Shown here: positions 11,407 through 22,528 of the stretch, piece after piece
How the letters are laid out: each line of letters starts with the position of its first letter
Numbering within the stretch: the first letter of the stretch is position 1
Assembly (NCBI GenBank): GCA_028223395.1
Contig: JAOIUG010000003.1
Location: forward strand, 1-64,000
Direction: 5' to 3'
DNA: 64,000 nt
DNA from: Shewanella sp.
GTDB lineage: Bacteria > Pseudomonadota > Gammaproteobacteria > Enterobacterales > Shewanellaceae
The notes under the pieces: model-generated
The model's database searches: none
What the model was told of the DNA's origin: nothing
What the model saw: the letters and a program-made list of their open reading frames with translations, nothing else
Program-made: the position numbers and the translations under genes

Positions 11407-11877
11407 CTAGCTTTCTACTGTAGTTTCCTGACCGCCTGCTAAAATTTGCTGTTTTCTTTGAGCTTCTGGTAAATCATTAATGCAGTAGTTGATGTAATAT
11501 ACTGAGAGAAAAAATGTATAAAAACCATTCATTCTCAAGTCTGTTTTATGCTCAGCTAAAGCGTATTCTTCCAATGCACTCTTAGCTTTGAATGACCAAA
11601 TAATATATAGAGCTGCCGATGCGATTGAAAGTAAACCTGAAATAATATCTAAAGTTTGGTTTCCTAGGTTTGAAAATGCTCCGCCAATTCCAATGCAAAC
11701 CGCTAACGCAATAAGAAAAGTGTTGTCAGCTATTTTTTTAGATGTTATTTCTTCTAACTTCTGAGTGTTGAGGAAGAGCCATATTATTGGATAGATCCCT
11801 GCTGTTGCGATTGTTAGAAGAACTAGGTTCGCCGTTTTAGTGTTGATGGTGTCTTTCATTTCCGTGATTGTTGACAT
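11407..11877 (-). CDS. Multi-TM membrane protein (DUF4234-like)
   Basis: 156 aa, several hydrophobic helices; family assignment tentative. Confidence 0.5.
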   Translation of the reverse strand: MSTITEMKDTINTKTANLVLLTIATAGIYPIIWLFLNTQKLEEITSKKIADNTFLIALAVCIGIGGAFSNLGNQTLDIISGLLSIASAALYIIWSFKAKSALEEYALAEHKTDLRMNGFYTFFLSVYYINYCINDLPEAQRKQQILAGGQETTVES

Positions 11878-13170
11878 AATGTATCCTTATTTCACTATTA
11901 TTGATTTGGTTTGAAAGCTAACCCTATTCTATTAGCTTTATGATAAAGGCCTGTCGTTATAAATCTCTGTTAAAAATAGATCTAATTGTGCTTGCGACAC
12001 TGTGCTGCCTAAATTTTGTTCTGTTTCTTTTTCAGCAGATTTGAGGGTGTTAATTTTTATTTCTGACACTAAAATTAATTATTTTTACAACACGTTAATC
12101 TAGTGGTTTCTCTGCCGGATTAAGTTTAGTTGCTGAAAAATAAGGTTTTTAGTGGTATTTTTTGTTGTGTATAATTTTCATGTCGTTTAGTTTTTCAAAA
12201 ATCACACAGTCAATTGATGAAAAATAACTACATTCATCAAAAATACCTCCAACTGTAATGGAATACCCAAGTGTATATTTCTATGTTTTACACGAGTAAT
12301 ATCACTTTCACAGTCAGTGAAAATCAGAAATAAAGATAGAGTTTAAATAAATTTTTTCATATAGGACATCCTGTTTATTGTGTGGCTTTCAAAAGTACTT
12401 ATTGCTTGTATTCCGTATTTCGCAAATATGTACTCGATAATATTATGTATCCTTGTCTGAGTTAGTTCATGAAAAAGCTAACAGCTTATCCACTAGTCGC
12501 TCAATAACACTCTTAGCTATTAGCTAAGTCGACAATAAAGTATCATTACTAAGACTTTGTTGTAAATTGATATTTTATAAACTTAAGCTATATAAGTAGC
12601 CCAAGGTCAGAGTTAGGTGGGTAATACTGAGGTTGTTTGTGTGTTTTTTGCACTTTAATTTACTCATTCAACGAAAGCTTGACTGTTTAATGTACAGTTT
12701 TTACTGTTCAATAGCTTATAGGAGCTACATGACATGTGTCGTGAAAGGCTTATTTCAATTAGCGAGATATCAAGGTGGTTGCTATTTGTACAGCTTATTC
12801 GTTTATTGCACTCTAATAAACATCTAGGCAGTCATTATTAACCAGTCAAATAGCACATATTTAATACACGTATTGGACTTTCATTCGGTGAGGCGATAGT
12901 GATATTTTAAATATTCGTGATTGAAGATAATTTTGGTAAAGATCAGTTGAATATTCAGAGGGGCACACATAAACAGTCAACAATGATTTATCAGCTTTTA
13001 AGCCATCAATCGCAGGTGTGTGGCTTTTTATGTTCGCTTTGAGTGGTGAACATTTACTCAGCACTCAGCACTCAGCATTAACTATTTCAGAGCTGCCATT
13101 GATAACATATTACCCGATATGAACGTTGGATGTTATATGTTATTGATGTAGTTTGTTTTTAAATGAATAT

Positions 13171-13500
13171 TTATTTGGCTAGATGTATGTAGCCTGCAAA
13201 AGCAATCCAGCTTAATACCAGTAGTCCCCAAGGTACGTAAGCACTAATGAGCTGCTTTTTGGTCGATTCGTTGACGATATCAGCAGTATTGTCTATCGTA
13301 CTTTTTTCTTTAATCTTTTGTTTTTTGTGCTTATCTATTGCTCTAGCTTTAGATTTTTGTTGTTTTTTATATTCCGCAATCCCTTTTTCTATGCCTTGAG
13401 CAATCAGCTTGGTTTGCTCTTTTGTTTGTGTTGGTTTCTGGATAGATTTTGCGACTTTAAGTGCTTCTTTTTTGGTTTCTGTTGAGATCTGCGCGGCCAT
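13171..13500 (-). CDS. DUF2956-like protein
   Basis: 109 aa; Lys-rich N-terminus KEALKVAKSIQKPTQTKEQTKLIAQGIEKGIAEYKKQQK and one C-terminal TM. Confidence 0.7.
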   Translation of the reverse strand: MAAQISTETKKEALKVAKSIQKPTQTKEQTKLIAQGIEKGIAEYKKQQKSKARAIDKHKKQKIKEKSTIDNTADIVNESTKKQLISAYVPWGLLVLSWIAFAGYIHLAK

Positions 13501-13621
13501 ATGGGATCAATGCTTAGCTAAAAAGTGATAAAACTATATCACTTGTTGCTTTCGCGCGGAAACACTCTTGTCGCTTGACCACCTTGCATCTAGGCGAGGC
13601 AGTTGATAAAAATCCACTGCA

Positions 13622-14422
13622 TTAAAACAACAGAGGGGTGCGTTGCCCAGGTTCCATTACCACGATGGGATCATAATGCCACACTTGTCTGATAGTATCT
13701 GGCGTTAACGTCTCGCTTGGCGTGCCATCACTGACGATTTTACCCTGCTCTAATATAATGAGTCTGTCGGCATAACGTGATGCCTGATTAAGATCATGAA
13801 GCACAATTACCACGGCGTAATCTTGTTCATGAGCGAGTGACTTTGCCAGCTTTAATACGCGGTGTTGTTGGGCTAAATCCAGCGCTGATGTGGGTTCATC
13901 TAGAAACAAAATAGCAGGCTTGTCCGATTGCGCGAGTTGAGTTAATACTCGCGCAAGTTGTACCCGCTGTTTTTCACCACCAGAGAGCGTAGGGTAACTG
14001 CGCTGCGCTAAAGCGCTAAGATCTAACGCGGCGAGTTGACGGCCTATTAATTGTTGGCCTTGCTGTTGCGACAGTGTTAGCGGATACAGTCCCATTTCCA
14101 CCACTTGGTAGACCTTAAATGGGAATGTTAACGAAGCATGTTGAGGTAAAACCGCTAGAGATTTGGCCAGTTGCCGTCTATCCCAATTGCCAATGGTTTT
14201 TCCGTGGATCTTAATGCGCCCAGCTTCTGCTTCAACGTCTTGGCATAAACTTTTAAGTAAAGTGGATTTTCCCGCGCCATTTGGCCCCAATAGCGCGGTC
14301 ACTTCTCCTGCTCTTAGGCTCAAATTGATGTCAGTCAGAACTGGTTTGTGGCCAATACGTACCGATAAGTGATCAACTTCTATCACGGTTGACAAGGGTT
14401 GAGAAACGGCTGTTTTTGTCAT
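13622..14422 (-). CDS. hmuV: Heme ABC transporter ATP-binding protein
   Basis: Walker [10 protein letters not shown], signature LSGGEKQRV, Walker B ILFLDEP; next to FecCD permease. Confidence 0.9.
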   Translation of the reverse strand: MTKTAVSQPLSTVIEVDHLSVRIGHKPVLTDINLSLRAGEVTALLGPNGAGKSTLLKSLCQDVEAEAGRIKIHGKTIGNWDRRQLAKSLAVLPQHASLTFPFKVYQVVEMGLYPLTLSQQQGQQLIGRQLAALDLSALAQRSYPTLSGGEKQRVQLARVLTQLAQSDKPAILFLDEPTSALDLAQQHRVLKLAKSLAHEQDYAVVIVLHDLNQASRYADRLIILEQGKIVSDGTPSETLTPDTIRQVWHYDPIVVMEPGQRTPLLF

Positions 14423-14424
14423 AT

Positions 14425-15441
14425 TTATACCAATCTAGTTCGCTGTTTAAGTAATAGAGCGATAAAAAAAGGCGCTCCTAGCAGCGCAGTTACCAGCCCA
14501 ACAGGCAACTCTGACGGAGCAACAATGGCTCGAGCGCCAATATCAGCTAATGCGAGCAATACTGCGCCGAGTATGGCGCTAAGTGGCAGTAGTTGTTTGT
14601 GATCAGGCCCGATGAGCATACGTACTAGGTGCGGGACGACCAATCCGATAAAACCAATGATCCCCGTTGCAGCCACAGAGATCCCCACACCGATAGCGCA
14701 TAGTACAATCAGCTTTAACTTCAACTTGTCGACATCTAGGCCCAAGTGACGAGCTTCAGCTTCGCCAAGTAACAGTGCGTTCAATGCTTTAGCGTAGCGA
14801 TTAAAATGCCAACTCACTAAGGCAAGTGCGGCTAATGTGAGCACTACATAATGCCACTGAGCACCGGCGATAGAGCCAAGTTGCCATAGCGTAAGATCCC
14901 TTAGTGCCATGTCGTCAGCCATGTAAGTTAGTAGCCCAATGCCCGCTCCAGCTAACGCTGCTACAGCTACGCCTGATAATAACAACAGGACAACAGAGGT
15001 GCCTGTTGGGCTACTGGCAAGTCGATAAACAATCAAAGTGGTGAGCAAACCGGCGACAAAGGCACTGGTGGCCACAGCATATTCACCGCCTTGTGGGAAT
15101 AATACGATGCATGTTGCCGCGCCTAGCGCTGCGCCAGAAGAGACGCCAATAATCCCCGGATCTGCAAGTGGATTGCGAAAGAGCCCTTGCATTACCGCGC
15201 CGCATTGAGCCAGCACTGCTCCTACAGCTAGGGCAAGTAGAGTGCGTGGCAAACGTACATTATCAATGACGAGTTGTTCATGGGCAGCCACATTGCCAAG
15301 CTCCATTTGTGTCGCCCAGTTGATAACAGCATGCACACTAGCGCTAGGGCTTATTTGCAATGGCCCGATACTGATAGACATCAGGCTTGTGATCACTAAA
15401 ACGGCAAGTAAACACGGCAAAAGCCAACGGGTATTTTCCAT
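14425..15441 (-). CDS. hmuU: FecCD-family heme/iron permease
   Basis: 338 aa; [13 protein letters not shown] and [19 protein letters not shown] motifs. Confidence 0.9.
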   Translation of the reverse strand: MENTRWLLPCLLAVLVITSLMSISIGPLQISPSASVHAVINWATQMELGNVAAHEQLVIDNVRLPRTLLALAVGAVLAQCGAVMQGLFRNPLADPGIIGVSSGAALGAATCIVLFPQGGEYAVATSAFVAGLLTTLIVYRLASSPTGTSVVLLLLSGVAVAALAGAGIGLLTYMADDMALRDLTLWQLGSIAGAQWHYVVLTLAALALVSWHFNRYAKALNALLLGEAEARHLGLDVDKLKLKLIVLCAIGVGISVAATGIIGFIGLVVPHLVRMLIGPDHKQLLPLSAILGAVLLALADIGARAIVAPSELPVGLVTALLGAPFFIALLLKQRTRLV

Positions 15442-15743
15442 CTCATTATTCCGGTTTTATAAGATCAGTTGATCTTTCACGGTTGTTGTTACCGCAGATG
15501 ATTGGCTATTTTGACAAAGCAAAGAGATGCACTTTAGTCATTAACCACACATTGATTGAACGCAGTAAACATAGCCAAAAGCGCGACCTTTCGGTGTTGT
15601 TGCAATGCTTTATTACCGCGTTGTTCACTTTTATTTTCATTTGGCGATATTAAGCGGTATCACTAACGCCTGTAATAAAACATTATTTGTTGCGCTAATA
15701 CATCGAACACACCCTCAGCTTGAAAGATACACACACTAATGTA

Positions 15744-16658
15744 TTAGTACTTAACCTTGATTAAATCACTGGCTAAACTGTTGGCTTCAGCAATGGCGCT
15801 TATGCCTAAACCGCCTAATAAAGCTTGCGGCTTGAGGTTTTGGATCTGTTTGTGCTTGCCAGCAGATGTGTGAGCTAGCAGTGGCATGTCTTTGAGTAGT
15901 GTACTGACGGGATCCACGGCGTGGTTGCCTGAGCGACTTGAGATCAAAATAACGTCTGGATCCAGCGCCAAAATACCTTCTTGCGAGACGCTTTTATAGC
16001 CTGAAAAACCGGCGATGTTTTTACCGCCAGCTAACTTAATGATGATGTCTGCTGCTGTGTTATCACCACCAACGCGTGCGGGTCTGTCAGGTTGTAACAA
16101 TAAAAACAGTATCGTCGGAGTATTGCCTTTGCTGGCAATTTGTTGTTTTTTCGTTTCAATATCAAGGAATGATTGAGTCAGTTTCGATTTTAGCGCGCTT
16201 GCTTGGGCTTCTTTGTGCAGTAGTTTGCCCATTTTATCGATATTGCTAAACAACTGGCTTTGGCTGTTGGCACTTGGTAATTGCACGACATTCACATCCG
16301 CAGCAGATAGCACCTCTAGCGTTGTTTTGGGGCCCATAGCATCGGAGCCGATGACCATGCTTGGGCTTAACGCTAAAATACCTTCAGCAGATAACATGCG
16401 ATGGTAGCCTAATTTGGCAATGTCTTTGTCTGCTGTTGGGAGCTGGCTGGTGGAGTCAACAGCAACGAGCTCATCCTCAGCGCCGAGTGCAAAAATGAGC
16501 TCTGTTATGCCCGCGCCGGCACTTACCACTCGTGGGGTTAGATCAGCATGTTCATGCTCTGCCTCATGGGCGGTAACAGCGCTACAAAATAGCACTGATA
16601 AACACAAACCTGTCGCGGCGCGGCGAGTCAGAGGGATAAAAGTGGTCAGGTTAAACAT
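15744..16658 (-). CDS. hmuT: Heme ABC transporter periplasmic substrate-binding protein
   Basis: 304 aa, signal peptide, PBP-like RVVSAGAGITELIFALGAEDELVAVD. Confidence 0.88.
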   Translation of the reverse strand: MFNLTTFIPLTRRAATGLCLSVLFCSAVTAHEAEHEHADLTPRVVSAGAGITELIFALGAEDELVAVDSTSQLPTADKDIAKLGYHRMLSAEGILALSPSMVIGSDAMGPKTTLEVLSAADVNVVQLPSANSQSQLFSNIDKMGKLLHKEAQASALKSKLTQSFLDIETKKQQIASKGNTPTILFLLLQPDRPARVGGDNTAADIIIKLAGGKNIAGFSGYKSVSQEGILALDPDVILISSRSGNHAVDPVSTLLKDMPLLAHTSAGKHKQIQNLKPQALLGGLGISAIAEANSLASDLIKVKY

Positions 16659-16749
16659 GAAAACTCCAAAAATTAAACGTGTTTGTAAAGTGAAATGGCT
16701 GATTTATCCACGGCCTTACAGCCTGTTTCAGATCGCGCCATCAGTGTGA

Positions 16750-17160
16750 TCATGGTTCCATTAAAATCTGTGTGTTGCTTATTTGCTGGCGCTGCAATAA
16801 CGCCAGCACATTCATCAGCGGTTGAACGGGGGCACTTTTATCTGCCGCAACAATCACTGTTAACTTAGGATTAGCGCTAAATAGATGAATAAACGCGGCT
16901 TCAAAGTCGTCAAAATGTTGATAAGTCGTGCCATCAATTGCCCAATGTGGCTCGATTGTGAGAATATTAATGGCGATGTTTTTTTCATCGGATAAGGTGC
17001 TCAAATTGGCATTGGCTTCGGTTGGCACATCAACAGGCAAGCTCAATAATTGCGTATTAGCAGTTAAGAGTAAAAACACCAATACAATAAAGATAATGTC
17101 GATTAAAGGCGTTAAATCAAGCCCCTGTAATGCGCTGCTTTGTGTCTCGCTGTTTATCAT
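16750..17160 (-). CDS. exbD: ExbD biopolymer transport protein
   Basis: 136 aa; DLTPLIDIIFIVLVFLLLT. Confidence 0.9.
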   Translation of the reverse strand: MINSETQSSALQGLDLTPLIDIIFIVLVFLLLTANTQLLSLPVDVPTEANANLSTLSDEKNIAINILTIEPHWAIDGTTYQHFDDFEAAFIHLFSANPKLTVIVAADKSAPVQPLMNVLALLQRQQISNTQILMEP

Positions 17161-17912
17161 TCGCTAGCCTCCACTGCTGAGACTGGCTTATCGGCCGTTT
17201 TACCATCGAGCTGAGCGGCTGAGTCATTGCCAATGCTTAATGCCTGCTCAAAGCCTTCTAGCCACAGATTTAGCAAATTCAGTGAGTGCGCAAGCTGATT
17301 GCAGCGCCGCTCAGCCCATAGGGTCATAAGGTGGGCCATCGTCATAGCGGGGACTGCAATAATGAGTCCGGCTGCGGTCGTGTTCATTGCTAAGCCGAGG
17401 CCCGCAGCAAGATCTGATGGCGTCACTGGCCCATCAGACAAACCGAGTTGATTGAACATGTCAATTAAGCCAAGCACGGTGCCTAATAAGCCTAGTAAGG
17501 GCGTGATGATCCCGATAATGTGTAAAATTTTAAGGCCAGATAAGAGTTTACTTTTTTGCTTTACTAGCCACAACGTCATGATTTCTTCACGCATTTCTTT
17601 ATTTTGCTCGCTATGGCGTAGTAATAATGCAGTGCCTTTAGCGAGCATACTGTGACCTTGGCTTATTTGCGCTGTCAGTTGTTGGCGCTGCTGTGCGCTA
17701 GCGCTGCGAGCTTGCTGTCGCAGCTGCGTGAGCCAAACATCACGTTTAGGCAATTCATAGAGCATGAGTGCGAGGCGCTCGAGAATGATCATCAGCGCGA
17801 TAAACGCACAAATAAATAATGGCCAGGCAAGGTAACCAAGCTGATCTGCCAGCTGTTGGTATAGCGGCTCTGACATTGCCTGAGCAGCCACTTGAGGTAA
17901 AGATTGAGACAT
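17157..17912 (-). CDS. exbB: ExbB / MotA-TolQ-ExbB proton channel protein
   Basis: 251 aa; LLGLLGTVLGLIDMF and MNTTAAGLIIAVPAM. Confidence 0.9.
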   Translation of the reverse strand: MSQSLPQVAAQAMSEPLYQQLADQLGYLAWPLFICAFIALMIILERLALMLYELPKRDVWLTQLRQQARSASAQQRQQLTAQISQGHSMLAKGTALLLRHSEQNKEMREEIMTLWLVKQKSKLLSGLKILHIIGIITPLLGLLGTVLGLIDMFNQLGLSDGPVTPSDLAAGLGLAMNTTAAGLIIAVPAMTMAHLMTLWAERRCNQLAHSLNLLNLWLEGFEQALSIGNDSAAQLDGKTADKPVSAVEASE

Positions 17913-18077
17913 GTTTGTTCCTATACAATAATCGTGTATCGCGTCCAGTAATGTGAGCGGTTTGCGTCGTCCCTAAAACGCATGGTTAGCCAGAATCACA
18001 AGCTAACAGTGTTTTCTCCTAGGTAAATACCTTTAATATCAAAACTTTAAATATCTTTATTTATTCAGCTAGCCTTG

Positions 18078-18830
18078 CTAATTGAGTTTAAACCTTACCG
18101 GTACACGCACCGTATAAACGTACGCTGTTTGCGGTGAAGGAGCTGCAAACTGCCACTTCTTTACAGCCTTTAGCGCCGCTTTATCGAGTAAGCCATAACC
18201 TGAGCTGTCGACTAATGTCAGTGATAATTGCTCGCCTATTTGATTGAACATGACTTCAATCATTGCGGTTCCCTGTTGGCCACGTTGACGAGATTTTTTA
18301 GGGTAGTAGGGCTGCGTTGGTGGCGCGGCAAACGTGGGGCGACTTAATGTCACAGCCTGTTGAGTCACGCCTTGCTTTGCATTGACTGGGCTCTGGTTAT
18401 GCTTAGGCTGCACTTGCTGGCTATCGGGCGCAGGCTCATGAGTGAGCTTGGCTTTTTCGACCGGTTGTTTTTCAGCGGCCTGCGTTACTGCTTTTTTCTG
18501 GCTGAGCTGAGGCGTTTTAGGCTTGGCTTTGGTTTTGGCTTTAGTCTTGACGCGTTGAGGCTTTGCAGGTTCAGCAGCCGTAACTGGGCTGGGCGTCACC
18601 GCTTCAATAGGCTTCGACTTTTGTGTTGCATTGTCAATCTTTTGAGCTGGATCAGCGACTGTTGTCGCGACACTGGCTGGCATAGCAATAGCGATATTAA
18701 CCGCCTGTTGACTGCCCATGGCAGAGCCTGAATCGAGCGGTAAAGTGGCTGTACTGTTTTGTGAGGCTAATACCGCTCCTTGGATTAAAAGCGTAATACA
18801 ACCAAAAGCAAAATATCGTTTAGGAGTCAT
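18078..18830 (-). CDS. tonB: TonB energy transducer
   Basis: Pro/Lys-rich spacer and C-terminal TonB domain (GTAMIEVMFNQIGE...LDKAALKAVKKWQF). Confidence 0.88.
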   Translation of the reverse strand: MTPKRYFAFGCITLLIQGAVLASQNSTATLPLDSGSAMGSQQAVNIAIAMPASVATTVADPAQKIDNATQKSKPIEAVTPSPVTAAEPAKPQRVKTKAKTKAKPKTPQLSQKKAVTQAAEKQPVEKAKLTHEPAPDSQQVQPKHNQSPVNAKQGVTQQAVTLSRPTFAAPPTQPYYPKKSRQRGQQGTAMIEVMFNQIGEQLSLTLVDSSGYGLLDKAALKAVKKWQFAAPSPQTAYVYTVRVPVRFKLN

Positions 18831-19020
18831 AGGTACTATCTTATTAGGCTGTAAAGTCTTAGCTAAAGTTAGAGTTTTACAGTTTTTTATAATGTTTTAC
18901 ATGAGCTTATGCTTACTTCTACGCTCGCTTTTATTCACTATTATCGTCAATAAACGTGCTGCCATGCTTAAGCTCACTGGAGTCATTGCGCATAAGGTAG
19001 CGTAATTTGAATAAGATCGC

Positions 19021-19041
19021 AAATGATAATGATTTTCATTT
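19021..19041. promoter_or_regulatory. Fur box
   Basis: AAATGATAATGATTTTCATTT, near-perfect Fur palindrome upstream of the heme receptor and between divergent tonB and receptor genes. Confidence 0.8.
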
Positions 19042-19132
19042 GATCTATGTTTTTTTCTCAGGTAAAGTGCCGCAAATAATAGAATGTGCAGGTGGCTTTT
19101 GCTGCCACGAGAACAAAACAGAGGATAGAATC

Positions 19133-21172
19133 ATGACCAAAAAGCCGCTCGTCATTGCAATGGCAATGGCTTTCAGTAGCAGTGTGTATGCAACAACTGC
19201 TGAGCATGTTACTGAATTTGATGAAGTGTTGGTATCTGCCACTCGAGCGACTGAAAAAGCCTCGCAGACAAGCCGTAGTGTTGCGGTTGTAAATGAAGAG
19301 CAGCTACAGGAGCTTCAACCTTCATCAGTGGCTCAGGCACTTAAAAATGAAGCCAATATTAGCGTCTCCAACGGCCCAAGAGCATCATCTCAAGGCGTAA
19401 ATATTCGTGGGTTAGGTGGTCAGCGAGTATTACAAACCATTGATGGTGCTCGTCAAAATACAACATCCGGTCACCGTGGTACTTATTTTATTGATCCTGA
19501 ACTACTCAGCTCGGTAGAAGTCTTACGCGGCTCAGCAAGTAGCCTGTGGGGGAGCGGGGCGATTGGCGGCGTAGTGGCGCAAAATACCAAGTCGGCACAT
19601 GACTTTCTGGAAGAGGAAGACACCTTTGGTGGCTATTTAAAGCAGGCTTTTGAAACCAATGGCGATCGCGCTAAAACCAGTGGTGCAGTTTATGGCTTGT
19701 CCGAAACATCCACTGCAGGTGATATAGATTGGTTACTAAACGGCAGTTATTACGACAGTAATAACATTAAGGTTGGCAACGACCAAACCCTTGAAAATAG
19801 TGCCTCTGAAGGCTCAAGTGGTTTGGCTAAATTCGGTTGGGAGCCGACCGACGAGCAACGTCTGCAGCTTTCTGCAAGGTTTTCCAAAGTCGATGAGTTA
19901 GTGCCTAGTAATCCAGCTACCGAAGTGGGTAGCTCTGTACCACTGGTAAAGCGAAAAACAAGCGATCAAAACGTCACCTTAGATTATAGCTTTAACCCGA
20001 CGGCGAATAAGTTGCTCGATCTCAATGCCACCTTGTACTGGAACGGCACCGATTATGATGAAGATCGTATCACTAAAAACCAAATTGATAGCACAACGTA
20101 TGACACGTTAGGCTTTAGCATTAATAATCGCTCAACGTTTGGTATCGTTGCGCTTAGCTATGGCGTTGATGGTTACCAAGATAAGATTAAAACCGTCCGT
20201 GATGACAGCGGTCAAACAGGTCAGCGACCAGATAACATTGACGGTGAAACAACAGTGTGGGGCGCCTTTACACGTGCTGATGTCACGGTGTTAGACAACG
20301 TGAGTGTGAACGCCGCAGTACGCTATGACAGTTTTAAAAATACCAGTAACAACTTACACCAAGAATCTGACGACAGTGCGTTTTCACCATCTGTAGGCTT
20401 GGTATGGACGACAACGGATTGGTTAACCTTGAGTGCTCAATTTGACCAAGCTTTTCGTGCACCCAGTATTGAGGAAATGTACTCAACCGGTAGTCATTAC
20501 TGCATCCCGTCGATCCCTGGTGGGTTTTGTAATACCTTTGAAATCAACCCAGATCTAAACGCCGAAAAGGCACAAAATAAAGAGATTAAAGCGGATCTTC
20601 GCTTTAGTGAACTGGCAGGTGACGACGAATTAGCAATGACGCTAAGCGTGTTTAGAAATGATGTCAATGATTTCATCGAGCAGTCAGCATCAGATCCGCT
20701 TATGGGGGTTCCCGGCCTTGAGCAAAAAACCTCATGGAATAATGTGGATGAAGCAAAATTAACTGGTTTTGAACTCAGTACCCGTTACCGTTATGGGCAA
20801 ACTCGTATGATCGTCAATTACGGTCAAACAGAGGGTAAAGATAAAAGCGATAACGATTACCTGGCGAATATCCCAGCTAAAAAGTTGGCTATTGATTTGT
20901 CGCAAACCATTATGGAAGGTGACATGAAGCTGGGTACACGCTTTAGCTATACTGCAAAGCAAGATCAGTTACCGACGAGCCAACCTGAAGCGTTTGATGC
21001 ATATAAACTTTGGGATATCTATGTTGCATGGGAACCTGCAATGGGCACATTTGAAGGATTAAGAGTCGATTTTAGCGTCGAAAATATCGGTGATGAGGAA
21101 TATCGCCAAGCGTGGCAAACTCTGTACGAACAGGGACGGAACTTCAAATTGTCAGCGCGATACAGCTTCTAA
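19133..21172 (+). CDS. TonB-dependent heme/hemoglobin receptor
   Basis: ORF 19007-21172, likely ATG 19133 (MTKKPLVIAMAMAFSSSVYA signal); TonB box FDEVLVSATR; C-terminal FKLSARYSF. Confidence 0.9.
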   Translation: MTKKPLVIAMAMAFSSSVYATTAEHVTEFDEVLVSATRATEKASQTSRSVAVVNEEQLQELQPSSVAQALKNEANISVSNGPRASSQGVNIRGLGGQRVLQTIDGARQNTTSGHRGTYFIDPELLSSVEVLRGSASSLWGSGAIGGVVAQNTKSAHDFLEEEDTFGGYLKQAFETNGDRAKTSGAVYGLSETSTAGDIDWLLNGSYYDSNNIKVGNDQTLENSASEGSSGLAKFGWEPTDEQRLQLSARFSKVDELVPSNPATEVGSSVPLVKRKTSDQNVTLDYSFNPTANKLLDLNATLYWNGTDYDEDRITKNQIDSTTYDTLGFSINNRSTFGIVALSYGVDGYQDKIKTVRDDSGQTGQRPDNIDGETTVWGAFTRADVTVLDNVSVNAAVRYDSFKNTSNNLHQESDDSAFSPSVGLVWTTTDWLTLSAQFDQAFRAPSIEEMYSTGSHYCIPSIPGGFCNTFEINPDLNAEKAQNKEIKADLRFSELAGDDELAMTLSVFRNDVNDFIEQSASDPLMGVPGLEQKTSWNNVDEAKLTGFELSTRYRYGQTRMIVNYGQTEGKDKSDNDYLANIPAKKLAIDLSQTIMEGDMKLGTRFSYTAKQDQLPTSQPEAFDAYKLWDIYVAWEPAMGTFEGLRVDFSVENIGDEEYRQAWQTLYEQGRNFKLSARYSF

Positions 21173-21290
21173 ACTATACTCATTTATTCGAGTATGTTTG
21201 CCCAAATAAAGAGAAGAAGCTAACCCGATTAAGGCTAGTTCATCGTGTTGAATTAGCCTGTTTCTCGTTTTACTTAATTGGAGATCTTCC

Positions 21291-21791
21291 ATGTCTGTCA
21301 CCGTTAACACCATTCGCCAGCATTTAAGTGATAACCCAAATACGATGCCAAGCCAAATCGCCGCAGAGCTTAACGTCTCTGAGTTTGATGTGGTATCAGC
21401 ATTGCCTACTGAGCAATTGACATTCTTACCATTAACGCAAAAAGATCCCTTGCTAGCATCACTACCGCAATGGGGCAATATGACCACTATTGTGTCGGTT
21501 TCAGGCAGCATTTTTGAATTTAAAGGCTCCTTTCCACAAGGCAAGTACGCCCACGGTTATTATAACTTGATCACTAAAGGTGAGGGGTTACATGGTCACT
21601 TAAAGCTTGATGTGATCACTGCCATTGCATTGATCAGTAAACCCTTTAGAGGCACGCAAAGCCATTCTATCAACTTCTTTGGTCCAGCAGGTGAAATCGT
21701 ATTTAAAGTGTATTTAGGGCGAGATAAAAAACGCGTATTACTGCCAGAGCAAGTTACCCGCTTTCAAGCTTTAAAAGCCGAAAGTAATTAA
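21291..21791 (+). CDS. hutX: HutX/ChuX-family intracellular heme carrier
   Basis: 166 aa; FKGSFPQGKYAHGYYNL...GLHGHLKLD; follows heme receptor. Confidence 0.85.
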   Translation: MSVTVNTIRQHLSDNPNTMPSQIAAELNVSEFDVVSALPTEQLTFLPLTQKDPLLASLPQWGNMTTIVSVSGSIFEFKGSFPQGKYAHGYYNLITKGEGLHGHLKLDVITAIALISKPFRGTQSHSINFFGPAGEIVFKVYLGRDKKRVLLPEQVTRFQALKAESN

Positions 21792-21877
21792 TATTTAAAG
21801 GCTTTATCTTAGCGGACCAAACCGCCAATACTCACGCTAGCTAAAATGTGAGAACAAATGAATAAGAGAGTAACCTA

Positions 21878-22429
21878 ATGACGACTGAAAAAGAGCAACG
21901 ACTAAAAGAAAAACTGTTACCTGAGATTGAAGCGTTCAAGCAATCGCGCTTAACACTGCAGCTTGCTACTCAAGATGCCAATGGCACGCCTAATGCCAGC
22001 TACGCACCGTTCGCATTAGCGGATGATGGATTTTATATTTTAGTGAGCGAAATCGCTCGCCACGGTGCAAACCTTAAAGTCTGTGACCGATTGTCAGTCA
22101 TGTTGCTTGAAGATGAAAATACAGCCAAAACAGTGTTTGCCCGTAAGCGGTTAACCTTTGATGCAACAGCACAGTTGGTTGCACGTGATGGCGACGGATT
22201 TCAAAAAGGTGTTACAGCACTATCCACCCGTTTTGGCGAGACTATTGATAATCTTGCAGGCTTAAAAGACTTTAATTTATTTAAGCTTACCCCGCATAAA
22301 GGGCTTTATGTGAAGGGGTTTGGTCAAGCGTTTAGTTTATCGGGATCTGAGCTACTCGATGTTGACTGGAAACGCGGTGGTCACCATGGCAGTGTAAAAA
22401 CCGAGCAAGCTGAGGCAAAAAGCTCTTAG
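21878..22429 (+). CDS. hutZ: HutZ/HugZ-family heme utilization protein
   Basis: 183 aa pyridoxamine-5'-phosphate-oxidase-like split barrel, follows hutX. Confidence 0.87.
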   Translation: MTTEKEQRLKEKLLPEIEAFKQSRLTLQLATQDANGTPNASYAPFALADDGFYILVSEIARHGANLKVCDRLSVMLLEDENTAKTVFARKRLTFDATAQLVARDGDGFQKGVTALSTRFGETIDNLAGLKDFNLFKLTPHKGLYVKGFGQAFSLSGSELLDVDWKRGGHHGSVKTEQAEAKSS

Positions 22430-22469
22430 AGTCGATAGCATTGATTGTGGTTTATTGCTGTTAACGTTA

Positions 22470-22489
22470 CCCGCTATTTGGCGGGTTTT
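22470..22489 (+). terminator. Terminator after hutZ
   Basis: CCCGC-tatttg-GCGGG followed by TTTT. Confidence 0.55.
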
Positions 22490-22528
22490 GTTATTATGAA
22501 CAACTGTATTTCAACCTAGGACATCGCT

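Noticed and set aside
12633-13064. Short ORFs 12633-12827 (+) and 12861-13064 (-)
   Set aside because: AT-rich low-information sequences without domain-like features.
13056-13080. CACTCAG short direct repeat
   Set aside because: Three short units only; not a CRISPR array and not a substantial tandem repeat.
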